A DNA stretch of 41,516 nucleotides from Deltaproteobacteria bacterium (GTDB taxonomy: Bacteria > Desulfobacterota > Binatia > JACPRU01), in contig JACPRU010000007.1 in NCBI GenBank assembly GCA_016189835.1, positions 1 through 41,516 on the forward strand. The letters are read 5' to 3'. The notes beneath the pieces were generated by a model. The model had not been told where the DNA came from. It did no database searches and was given only the letters and a program-made list of their open reading frames with translations. Below are positions 1-7,310 of the stretch, in pieces. Each line of letters begins with the position of its first letter. Positions within the stretch are counted from its first letter, which is position 1. A program made the position numbers and the translations under genes.

Positions 1-866
1 GAGCGCACCACCATGTGCGTCTCCCGCGCCGCCCAGGTCGGCAGCGGACAGGTGAACACCGTGCCCACCGGCAGCGCCGCGCTCCAGTAATACGTGAGAT
101 CCAGGCGGTTATCGAACTCGACCGCGATCGACAGGTAATCGTGCGTCGGAATCGTGTTCTCCGCCTCGCTGGCCGGCAACTTGGAAACCAGCCAGCGCCA
201 CGACAGCGTGGTGTCGGGGGTCAAATCGATCTCGACCGGCTTCTGCAAGATCCCCGCGTCCTCGTGCATGTGCACCCCGATTCCGCCGCCGCGCGACGAG
301 AAGATCGCATTGTCGCCGAGAAACCAGAGCTGCTCCCAGCCCTCGGGCTTGACCACCGGCGAAGCCAGCCGCCGAAGCTCGGCGCCGATCAGCGGGTCCT
401 GCGGACCGGCGGCCGCGATCGCGGCCAGACCCTCCGCCGCGCCGCCGCTCCAACGGATCGCCGCCACCTCGATCACCCCCGTGACCGTCTGGTACAGCTC
501 GACCGGGGTCGCGAGCTCGCCGTCGCGCGTCGCCCATTCCCCCTGGTAGGTCGCGAAGTGAAGCGCCCCGGCCGCCGTCGCGCGAAACGTGTGCGTGGCG
601 CCGGTTCCCTTGAAGATCGTCCCGCGCTCGCCGATCCGCGTCCACAGGTGAAAGCTCGGCCCGCCCCACAGCCCGAGCTCCTCGGACGCCGCCACTCGCC
701 CCTCGGCGAGCCAGGTCAGCTCGTCGCCGGCGCGAACCGCGAGCGTGGAATCGGTCCACGGCGGCAGGTTGCCGGGCAGACGCACGATCTTCCAGTCGGC
801 GACGTGGCGGCGTGCCGCCTCCGGCAAGCGCTCGAACAGCGATCGGTAGCGTTCCGCGAAGCTCAT
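1..866 (-). CDS. DUF3047 protein with lectin-like N-terminal domain (partial, runs off the window start)
   Basis: The reading frame starts with ATG at 866 (MSFAERYRSLF) and is still open at base 1, so the C-terminus is missing. Two regions are visible. Residues ~40-125 (LAVRAGDELTWLAEGRV, then an IGERG and a GALHF segment) resemble the PA-IL/LecA-like beta-sandwich fold. Residues ~185-288 (FLGDN, TLSWRW, HDYLSIAVEFDN, YYWSAALPVG) match the DUF3047 family, which has no established function. The start codon overlaps the sat stop in an ATGA, so translation is probably coupled to sulfate adenylyltransferase. No signal peptide is seen. A role in sulfur metabolism is suggested only by position. Family call fairly sure, function unknown. 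Confidence 0.75.
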   Translation of the reverse strand, partial: MSFAERYRSLFERLPEAARRHVADWKIVRLPGNLPPWTDSTLAVRAGDELTWLAEGRVAASEELGLWGGPSFHLWTRIGERGTIFKGTGATHTFRATAAGALHFATYQGEWATRDGELATPVELYQTVTGVIEVAAIRWSGGAAEGLAAIAAAGPQDPLIGAELRRLASPVVKPEGWEQLWFLGDNAIFSSRGGGIGVHMHEDAGILQKPVEIDLTPDTTLSWRWLVSKLPASEAENTIPTHDYLSIAVEFDNRLDLTYYWSAALPVGTVFTCPLPTWAARETHMVVR

Positions 867-2023
867 GGCTGCCTCATCGCGCGGATCAGGATGTCCGCGA
901 CCTCGGGGCGCGAGAACTCCATCGGCGGCCGCTCGCCGCGCGAGAGCATCGCGCGCACCCCGGTTCCCGACAGCGCGATGTGGTGCTCCGGCGGGTGCGG
1001 GCAGGTCTTGGTCGACGCCATCCCCTCGCAGCGCTGACACCAGAACGTGTGCTCGTAGAAGAGCGGCGTGATGCCGATCTCCTCGGCCGAGAAGTGGTCG
1101 AAGATGCGGTGGGCGTCGTAGGTGCCGTAGTAGCTGCCGACCCCCGCGTGATCGCGGCCGACGATGAAGTGCGTGCAGCCGTAGTTCTTGCGCAGGATCG
1201 CGTGGAAGATCGCCTCCCGCGGTCCGGCGTAGCGCATGTTCGCTGGCAGCACCGAGAGCACCACGCGGTCGGCCGGGTAGTAATCCTTGATCAACGCCTT
1301 GTAGCACTCCATGCGCACGGAGGCCGGGATGTCGTCGCCCTTGGTCTCGCCGACCAGAGGGTGGATGAGCAGGCCGTCGCAGCTCTCGAGCGCGCACTTC
1401 TGCAGGTACTCGTGGGCGCGGTGGATCGGGTTGCGGGTCTGGAAGGCGGCGATGCGCTTCCAGCCCTTCGCGGCGAACAGGGCGCGGGCCTGCGCGGGGT
1501 CGAGCCGATGATCGGCGAACTCGACCTCGCTCGGGCGGTCGAGGACGGTGACGCGCCCGCCGAGATAGACCTCGCCCTGCGCGTACACCGCGGCCACGCC
1601 CGGGTGTGCTTCCTCGGTCGTGCGATAGACCTCCGCCGCCTCGCGCCGCTTGTCGGGGCGGTATTTCTCGGCGAGACGCAGGACGGCGAGCGGCTTGCCG
1701 CTCTCCTCGACGAGCGCGACGTCGCGGCCGAGCGCGCAGCTCTCGGCTTCCTCCCGGGAGACGGCCAGCGTGACCGGGATCGTCCACGGCAAGCCGCCGG
1801 CGAGCCGCATGCGCGAGACCACGGAATCGTAGTCGGCTTCGCCCAGGAAGCCATCGAGCGGGCTGAACGCGCCGACGGCGATCATCTCGAGGTCGGAGAT
1901 CTCGCGCCGGGTGAGCACGATCCGCGGCAGAGAGGGGAGGCGCGACATCCAGCGGTCGCGCTCCTCGGCGGGGACGAGCCGCTGGACGAGCGCGCCGCCG
2001 TGCGGTGCGATGGTATCGGTCAT
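863..2023 (-). CDS. sat: Sulfate adenylyltransferase (ATP sulfurylase)
   Basis: A 386-residue protein of the single-domain Sat family that makes adenosine 5'-phosphosulfate and pyrophosphate from sulfate and ATP. The family motifs are present: QTRNPIHRAHE near residue 195 (the QxRNPxHxxH nucleotide site), HPLVGETKGDD, MRYAGPREAIFHA and GRDHAGVG near residue 288. The length is normal for a bacterial Sat without a fused APS kinase. It lies 22 bp after the decayed E1-like gene and overlaps the DUF3047 gene by four bases, so it reads as part of the long sulfur run. No APS reductase, PAPS reductase or APS kinase is in the window, so the next step of sulfate use must be encoded elsewhere. Confidence 0.96.
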   Translation of the reverse strand: MTDTIAPHGGALVQRLVPAEERDRWMSRLPSLPRIVLTRREISDLEMIAVGAFSPLDGFLGEADYDSVVSRMRLAGGLPWTIPVTLAVSREEAESCALGRDVALVEESGKPLAVLRLAEKYRPDKRREAAEVYRTTEEAHPGVAAVYAQGEVYLGGRVTVLDRPSEVEFADHRLDPAQARALFAAKGWKRIAAFQTRNPIHRAHEYLQKCALESCDGLLIHPLVGETKGDDIPASVRMECYKALIKDYYPADRVVLSVLPANMRYAGPREAIFHAILRKNYGCTHFIVGRDHAGVGSYYGTYDAHRIFDHFSAEEIGITPLFYEHTFWCQRCEGMASTKTCPHPPEHHIALSGTGVRAMLSRGERPPMEFSRPEVADILIRAMRQP

Positions 2024-2045
2024 TCGTCTTCTCCTGTCGTAGCGT

Positions 2046-2687
2046 TCATGGGGCGCAGAGGACGCACCCGGGTCGGGAGGGCAGGGCCATAGGCCGGGCC
2101 TGCGGCCGCTCCCAGTCCACCTGCCAGACGACGGGGCGATCGATGGGCTCGACCGCGAGCAGAGCGCGCAGCGTCGCCAGCGCGATGAACGTGCCGAGCA
2201 GGGTCGACGGTTCGTCCGCCCGCGCGGCGCCGACGAACGCGTCGAGACACTCGCGGCACGCCCGACCGGCGGGGAGCTGCGCGCAGATCAGCCGCTCGGC
2301 ATCGGCTCCGCCCCACAGCATGACGGCTGCCTCGGGCAGACGGGCGGGCAGGGGAGTGCCGATGGCGACCGCGGCCGACGGCCGCGCGAGCCCGGCGGCG
2401 GGGAGCCAGCGGCAATCGGGGTTGCGCCGCGCGATCCACCTTCCGATCTCTTCCTCCCCGCCGCCGTCCAGGCCGAGCGCGGCCGCGGTCGCACCGTGGA
2501 GCGGCGCGCCCTCGAGCGCGAGCGCGCCGACCCCGGCCCCGGCCAGGTAGCTCGCACAGACGAGCGCCGCATCGCCGCGGCCGTGCAGGCGGACGGTCGA
2601 GCGGAGCAGCCGTTGCTGTCCGGCAGCGCCGACCTCGGGGAGGATCAGCTGCCGGCAATAGCGGTCGATCTGGGCGTCGGTCAGCAT
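2046..2687 (-). CDS. Decayed E1-like (ThiF/MoeB family) protein
   Basis: 213 residues. The N-terminus (LTDAQIDRYCRQLILPEVG, then GQQRLLRS) is a clear match to the start of MoeB/ThiF/HesA adenylyltransferases. After it the ATP site is lost: the usual GxGGLG is replaced by GRGDAA, and the following Asp and the SNLxRQ region are replaced by a GAPLHGATAAA stretch. The zinc-binding cysteine pairs survive (ACREC near residue 150 and CVLC at the C-terminus). The family adenylates the C-terminus of MoaD/ThiS-like carriers. This copy should not be able to, so it may be a scaffold or partner subunit of the intact E1-like enzyme at 5646-6410. It lies between the NIL gene and sat on the same strand. Confidence 0.7.
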   Translation of the reverse strand: MLTDAQIDRYCRQLILPEVGAAGQQRLLRSTVRLHGRGDAALVCASYLAGAGVGALALEGAPLHGATAAALGLDGGGEEEIGRWIARRNPDCRWLPAAGLARPSAAVAIGTPLPARLPEAAVMLWGGADAERLICAQLPAGRACRECLDAFVGAARADEPSTLLGTFIALATLRALLAVEPIDRPVVWQVDWERPQARPMALPSRPGCVLCAP

Positions 2688-2769
2688 GTCACTGGGTCGA
2701 TGGACCGCTCCGTCCGCCTCTGCTTATGTCCGGCGGCTGGCGGCGATGCAACGCGCGGTCCGGGATCGG

Positions 2770-3039
2770 TTACTCGATGACGTTTTTCTCGATCGGCTCG
2801 ACGCGCACGCCGAGCGCCGAGAGCCAGCGGATTGCGGCCGCCACCTCGGGCTCCTCGCCCTCGATCTCCAGCGCGACGAGGCCGACCTCGGCCGAGATGT
2901 TGGCACCGCGGATGTTGGTGACCACGCGGAATTTCCGGCCGAGCCGGTAGATGATCGGCTCCTTCAGCAGCGCGGGCGGGTAGGTGAGGTAGATCTTCTC
3001 GCGCACGCTCGAGCGCAGGCCGCGCGCCTTGGCGCGCAC
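2770..3039 (-). CDS. Stand-alone NIL-domain protein
   Basis: About 89 residues, nearly all a NIL domain (KIYLTYPP, EPIIYRLGRKF, VTNIRGANI). This is the ACT-like ligand-binding fold found at the C-terminus of the methionine transporter ATPase MetN and next to ferredoxin domains in homocysteine-forming proteins. No ferredoxin cysteines are present. It directly follows the cysteine synthase gene. The start is uncertain: GTG at 3039 is used here, TTG at 3048 overlaps the cysteine synthase stop and has GGAG eight bases ahead, and GTG at 3006 would give the bare domain. A role as a sulfur amino acid sensor or partner of the adjacent enzymes is inference from fold and place. Confidence 0.8.
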   Translation of the reverse strand: MRAKARGLRSSVREKIYLTYPPALLKEPIIYRLGRKFRVVTNIRGANISAEVGLVALEIEGEEPEVAAAIRWLSALGVRVEPIEKNVIE

Positions 3040-3044
3040 GGCTC

Positions 3045-4028
3045 TCAAGGCCGCGGCTCCGCCGGGCCGAGCTTCTGCCAGCCGATCCACAGGTTGGTGG
3101 ACAGGTAGCGGTCGCCGAAGTCGGGGAACAGCACGACGATCAATCCCTCGCGGATCTCGCGCGCGACCTGGATCGCCGCCAGCATGGCCGCCCCCGACGA
3201 CTGGCCGAGCACCAGGCCCTCCTCGCGGCCGAGCCGGTACACCATGTCGTAGGATTCCTCGGTCGAGGCCGGGATCTTGCGGTCGAGTTCGTGCTCCTTG
3301 TAGATGCCGGGGACGATCGAGCTGGCCATGTGCTTCAGCCCCTCGAGCCCGTGGAACGCGTCGTCGGGCTCGACGCCGATCACCTGCACGTCGCGCCGCT
3401 TCGACTTCAGGAAGCGGCCGGTGCCCATGATCGTGCCGCCGGTGCCGAGCCCGGCCACGAAGTGGGTGATGCGCCCGGCGGTCTGCTGCCAGATCTCCGG
3501 GCCGGTGGTGCGGAAGTGGGCGAGCGGGTTCGCCTCGTTGAAGTACTGATCGGGCTTGAAGTAGCGCTCGCGCGCCTCGCCGTAGATCTGCCGGCACAGG
3601 CGGATCGCCCCGTCCGAGCCTTCGAGGCCGCTCGAGAACGTGATCTTGGCGCCGTAGGCGGCGATGATCTTCTTGCGCTCGCGGCTGACGTTCTCGGGCA
3701 TGACCAGCTCGACCGGATAGCCGAGCACGGCGCCGATCATCGCCAGGGCGATGCCGGTGTTGCCCGAGGTCGAGTCGATGATGGTCTTCCCGGGGCGCAG
3801 CGCGCCGCTCTTCAGCCCCTCCTGGATCATGCCGAGCGCGGGCCGGTCCTTCACCGAGCCGCCGGGATTGAAGCCCTCGAGCTTGGCGAGGATCTTGACC
3901 CCGGCGGGCACGTCGCGCGCCACGCGGCGGATCTCGACCATCGGCGTGTGGCCGATCAGGTCGAGCACCGACGGCCCCTCGACCGGAGCCGGCTGGGCCT
4001 TGCGCAGATCTGCGATGGCGGAGGCCAT
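3045..4028 (-). CDS. cysM: CysM-type cysteine synthase (PLP fold type II), probably sulfur-carrier dependent
   Basis: 327 residues of the cysteine synthase family. The PLP lysine is K60 in GGSVKDRP, the phosphate-binding loop is STSGNTG, and GTGGT and GQSSGAA complete the cofactor site. The stretch ITHFVAGLG followed by TIMGTGRFL, and the late DRYLST segment, resemble Mycobacterium CysM, which joins O-phosphoserine to sulfur delivered by the thiocarboxylated carrier CysO, more than they resemble free-sulfide CysK. The CysO-like carrier lies immediately upstream (24 bp), which supports that reading. Which serine ester it uses cannot be decided from the sequence. The NIL gene follows directly, with possible overlap. 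Confidence 0.9.
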   Translation of the reverse strand: MASAIADLRKAQPAPVEGPSVLDLIGHTPMVEIRRVARDVPAGVKILAKLEGFNPGGSVKDRPALGMIQEGLKSGALRPGKTIIDSTSGNTGIALAMIGAVLGYPVELVMPENVSRERKKIIAAYGAKITFSSGLEGSDGAIRLCRQIYGEARERYFKPDQYFNEANPLAHFRTTGPEIWQQTAGRITHFVAGLGTGGTIMGTGRFLKSKRRDVQVIGVEPDDAFHGLEGLKHMASSIVPGIYKEHELDRKIPASTEESYDMVYRLGREEGLVLGQSSGAAMLAAIQVAREIREGLIVVLFPDFGDRYLSTNLWIGWQKLGPAEPRP

Positions 4029-4051
4029 GCGCCTCGCGTGGCTCCCTGGCG

Positions 4052-4339
4052 CTAGCCGCCGACCACGGCGCCGCCGGCGATCGCCGGGACGATCGACACC
4101 TCGTCGCCGTCCTGGATGGCGGTGTCGAGGTTCTGCAGGAAGCGGATGTCGTCGCCGTTCACGTAGATGTTGACGAAGCGCCGAACCCGGCCGTTGGCTT
4201 CGCAGAGGCGCTCCTTGATGCCCGGAAACCGGCTGTCCATGTCGGCCACCACCTGACCGACCGTCGCTCCGCCCGCCGCCACCTCGTCGGCGCCGCCGGT
4301 GAACTTGCGCAGCGGCGTGGGAATTCGCACCTTGGCCAT
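4052..4339 (-). CDS. cysO: CysO-like sulfur-carrier protein (MoaD/ThiS beta-grasp fold)
   Basis: 95 residues with AAGGAGG before the ATG. The start (VRIPTPLRKFTGG) and the later RFVNIYVNGDDIRF and AIQDGDEVSIVPA segments closely follow mycobacterial CysO, a ubiquitin-like carrier whose C-terminal glycine is adenylated by an E1-like enzyme and converted to a thiocarboxylate. CysO as I recall it ends at its AGG. Here that AGG is followed by five more residues and the protein ends AVVGG, giving two Gly-Gly pairs. Either could be the working terminus. It lies between threonine synthase and cysM on one strand. Sulfur-carrier role well supported; exact partner inferred. Confidence 0.9.
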   Translation of the reverse strand: MAKVRIPTPLRKFTGGADEVAAGGATVGQVVADMDSRFPGIKERLCEANGRVRRFVNIYVNGDDIRFLQNLDTAIQDGDEVSIVPAIAGGAVVGG

Positions 4340-4383
4340 TCGCTCGAGTCCTCCTTCGCCCGCTTATAGCCGCCAGGCGGGCT

Positions 4384-5646
4384 TCACTGAAGCGCCGCTC
4401 GCTTGGCCGGGATGTCGCCGAGGCGCGCGTACAGCGCGTCGAAATCCGCCAGCCGGGAGCCGATCGTGAACGGCTGCTCGACCGCGCCGTCGACCGCCTC
4501 GAGCGTCTTGTAGCCGTTGCCCGTCACGCACACGACGATCGACTCGTCGCGCGGGATGCGGCCCTGCTCGACGAGCTTCTTGGTCACCGCCACGGTCGTG
4601 CCGCCGGCGGGCTCGGTGAAGATGCCCTCGGTGCGCGCGAGCAAACGGATGCCCGCGACGATCTCCGCGTCGGTGACCGACTCACCCCAGCCGCCGCTCT
4701 CGCGCACGGCCTTGAGCACGTAGTAGCCGTCGGCCGGGTTGCCGATGGCGATCGACTTGGCGATGGTGTTCGGCTTCACCGGCGTGATCAGGTCGGCGCC
4801 GCGGTGGAGCGCCTGGACGACCGGCGCGCAGCCCGCCGCCTGCGCCGTGTAGATCGCCGGCAGCGGGTCGCCGACCAGACCGATATCGCGCAGCTCCTTG
4901 AACGCCTTGGCGACCTTCGGCAGGATCGTGCCGCCGGCGGTGGGGACCACCACGTGCCTCGGCAGCTTCCAGCCGAGCTGCTCGGCGATCTCGAAGCCGT
5001 AGGTCTTGGCGCCCTCGGTGTAGTAGGGGCGGAGATTGACGTTGACGAACGCCCAGCCGTACTTGTCGGCGATCTCGCTGCACAGGCGATTGACGTCGTC
5101 GTAGTTGCCTTCGATCGCCACCACCCGCGGCCCGTAGATCGCCGAGCCGACCACCTTGCCCTTCTCGAGGTCGTGGGGGATGAAGACGTAGCAGAGGAGC
5201 CCGGCGCGCGCGGCGTGCGCCGACACCGAGTTCGCCAGGTTGCCGGTGGACGCGCAGGACACCGTGTCGAAGCCGAGCTCGATCGCCTTGCAGATCGACA
5301 CCGAGACGACGCGGTCCTTGTAGGAGAACGTCGGGTGATTGACCGAATCGTCCTTCAGCCAGAGCTCCGCGACGCCGAACTCCCGCGCCAGCCGGTCGGC
5401 CCGCACCAGCGGCGTGAAGCCGGAGTGCAGGCCGACGGACGGCTCGCCCTCGACGGGAAGCAGCTCGCGGTAACGCCAGAGGTCGCGCGGGCGCGACTCG
5501 ACGACCTCGCGCGTCATGCGGCGCGCGACCGCCCGGTAGTCGTAGACGACCTCGAGCGGCCCGAAGCAGGTCTCGCACACGTGGGCGGCGACCTTCGGAT
5601 AGTCGGCTCCACATTCCCGGCACTTCAAACCGATCACCGTGCTCAT
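4384..5646 (-). CDS. thrC: Threonine synthase with N-terminal zinc ribbon
   Basis: 420 residues. Residues 9-33 form a zinc ribbon with two CxxC pairs (CREC, CETC). The PLP lysine is K110 in TFSYKDR, with CASTGNLANS and VPTAGGT as phosphate-binding loops and GNGYKT near the end, as in threonine synthases that convert O-phosphohomoserine to threonine. The start codon is set by a TGATG overlap with the stop of the E1-like gene upstream; a longer upstream extension of the frame was not used. The sulfur-carrier gene follows after 44 bp. Being embedded in a sulfur-transfer cluster is odd for a plain threonine enzyme, and a sulfhydrylase side role is conceivable but not shown. Confidence 0.9.
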   Translation of the reverse strand: MSTVIGLKCRECGADYPKVAAHVCETCFGPLEVVYDYRAVARRMTREVVESRPRDLWRYRELLPVEGEPSVGLHSGFTPLVRADRLAREFGVAELWLKDDSVNHPTFSYKDRVVSVSICKAIELGFDTVSCASTGNLANSVSAHAARAGLLCYVFIPHDLEKGKVVGSAIYGPRVVAIEGNYDDVNRLCSEIADKYGWAFVNVNLRPYYTEGAKTYGFEIAEQLGWKLPRHVVVPTAGGTILPKVAKAFKELRDIGLVGDPLPAIYTAQAAGCAPVVQALHRGADLITPVKPNTIAKSIAIGNPADGYYVLKAVRESGGWGESVTDAEIVAGIRLLARTEGIFTEPAGGTTVAVTKKLVEQGRIPRDESIVVCVTGNGYKTLEAVDGAVEQPFTIGSRLADFDALYARLGDIPAKRAALQ

Positions 5647-6410
5647 CACGTCTCCTTCGACTGAGGGTGCGCCGCCGCCGCGCCGCGGGCCGCCGCGCGG
5701 GGCCCGCACGCCGGGCAGCGAGCGGAGCGGCGCAGGCTCACCTCGCGCAGCTCGAGCGTCCGGGCGTCGAACGTCAGCAGGCGGTCGACGTCCGCCGTGC
5801 CGGCGAGCACGCGCAGCGCGGCGCGGGCTTGCAGCACGCCGATCAGCGCGGCGAGCGGCCCGAGGATGCCGGCGTCGCGGCACGAGCCGGCCTCCTCCTC
5901 GGAGGGCGGCTCGGGGAACAGACAGCGCAGGCAGGCGCCGCGCCCCGGCACGATCGTGAACAGCTGCCCGTGGAAGCCGATCGCCCCGGCGTGGACCAGC
6001 GGCTGGCCGCGGTCGACGCAGACGTCGTTCAGCAGGAACTTCGCGGCGGCGTTGTCCGTGGCGTCGATGACCACGTCGTAGCCGGCGAGACGGCGGGCGG
6101 CCGCGCCGGGGCTCGTCAGCCGCTCGATCGAGGGCTCGACGGCGATCGACGGGCGCAGGCGGCGAAGCTTCTCCGCGGCGACCTCCGCCTTGGGACGGCC
6201 GACGTCCGCGGTCTCGTGGAGGATCTGGCGGTGCAGGTTCGAGATCTCCACGCGATCCGCGTCGACCAGGCCGAGGCGGTCGATGCCCCGCTCGGCGAGC
6301 TCGAGGGCAGCGGCCGCGCCGAGGCCGCCGATGCCGACGACCGCCACCGAGCCCCCCTTCCTGTGGAGAACGCTGGACAAGGGGTCGAGACTAGCATCGG
6401 CAACGGTCAA
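5646..6410 (-). CDS. E1-like adenylyltransferase (ThiF/MoeB family), sulfur-carrier activating
   Basis: 254 residues with the complete nucleotide site: GIGGLG at residues 26-31, LVDADRVEISNLHRQ, and DATDN. Zinc-binding pairs are CLRC (~residue 158) and CPAC (~234), with a conserved-looking Cys in GSCRDAG. Such enzymes adenylate the C-terminal glycine of a MoaD/ThiS-like carrier, here most likely the CysO-like protein. There is no rhodanese domain, unlike MoeZ, so the sulfur donor must be another protein or sulfide. The start taken is TTG at 6410, overlapping the bamD stop (TTGA); no strong ribosome site is visible and a slightly later start is possible. The stop overlaps thrC by one base. Confidence 0.9.
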   Translation of the reverse strand: MTVADASLDPLSSVLHRKGGSVAVVGIGGLGAAAALELAERGIDRLGLVDADRVEISNLHRQILHETADVGRPKAEVAAEKLRRLRPSIAVEPSIERLTSPGAAARRLAGYDVVIDATDNAAAKFLLNDVCVDRGQPLVHAGAIGFHGQLFTIVPGRGACLRCLFPEPPSEEEAGSCRDAGILGPLAALIGVLQARAALRVLAGTADVDRLLTFDARTLELREVSLRRSARCPACGPRAAARGAAAAHPQSKET

Positions 6411-7297
6411 TTTCGAGCGGACGGACTCGGCTGGCTCGGCTGGGTGTGGGCGTCGGAGACGTTGGTCGGGGCCGGGGCCGGCGGGACGGCGGGCGCCGGA
6501 ACGCGCGCGAGCGATGGCCGCCCGAGGGTCTCGACCAGCGCCGGCAGCGGCGCGTCGGGCACGGCGACCTGCTTGCCCTTGAGGTCCGCGAGCGCGTCCT
6601 GCGCCTCGGCGAGATCCGCGCTCTTTGGGTATTGCGAGACCAGCGAGGCATACGCCAAGGCTGAGCGGGTCAGATCACCGCGCGAGCGGAGGTACCTCGC
6701 GAAATGCGCCAGCGCGAGGGCGGCGACGTCGGTGTCGGGATAGTTCTCGAGCAGGCGGCGCAGGCGCCCCTCGGCGCCGATGGGATTGGTCCAGATCAGG
6801 TAGAACTTGGCGATCGCGAATTCGTGAGCAGCCAGGGTCTCGCGGCATTCCTTGAGCTTCTGCCGGGCCTCCGCCGTGAACGGGCTGTCGGGGTAGCGCT
6901 CGAGCACCGAGGCGAAGTGGGCCTGCGCGTTCTCGGCCGCCCGCTGGTCGCGATCTCGCTTGCCCATCTGATCCATGAACGCCAGCGCCGTGTAGTACTC
7001 CGTCAGCGCCAGGTTGGGATTCGTCGGGTGCATGCGCTGGAAGTCCTGGAAGGAAGCGATCGCCTCGGCGTACTGCTTGTTCTGGTATTGCGCTTGCCCG
7101 ATCTTGAGCTGCGCCTCCTCGCTGTAGTCGCTGAACGGGTGCTCCTCGAGCAGCCTCTGGTATTCCTGGATGGCGAGGTCGTACATGCCGCCTTCCATCG
7201 CCTCGTTCGCCTTCTGCGCGTACTCCTTGTCGGTGAGCACCGGCTCGGTGCTGCACGACGCGAGCAACAACAGCACGACCGTGAGCGTTTTCTTCAC
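6407..7297 (-). CDS. bamD: Outer membrane assembly lipoprotein BamD
   Basis: 296 residues starting with GTG at 7297, with GAGGAG nine bases ahead. A lipoprotein signal (KKTLTVVLLLLASC) ends in a lipobox with the lipidated Cys at 15. Residues ~25-230 are tetratricopeptide repeats typical of BamD/YfiO (YDLAIQEYQRLLEEHPFSDY, QYAEAIASFQDF, ARQKLKECRETLAAHEFAIAKFY). BamD is the essential periplasmic lipoprotein that works with BamA in inserting beta-barrel proteins. A proline/alanine-rich C-terminal tail of ~60 residues follows the repeats and looks disordered. The stop overlaps the E1-like gene start. This gene is the main sign that the organism has an outer membrane. Confidence 0.93.
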   Translation of the reverse strand: MKKTLTVVLLLLASCSTEPVLTDKEYAQKANEAMEGGMYDLAIQEYQRLLEEHPFSDYSEEAQLKIGQAQYQNKQYAEAIASFQDFQRMHPTNPNLALTEYYTALAFMDQMGKRDRDQRAAENAQAHFASVLERYPDSPFTAEARQKLKECRETLAAHEFAIAKFYLIWTNPIGAEGRLRRLLENYPDTDVAALALAHFARYLRSRGDLTRSALAYASLVSQYPKSADLAEAQDALADLKGKQVAVPDAPLPALVETLGRPSLARVPAPAVPPAPAPTNVSDAHTQPSQPSPSARN

Positions 7298-7310
7298 GAG
7301 CGATCACTCC

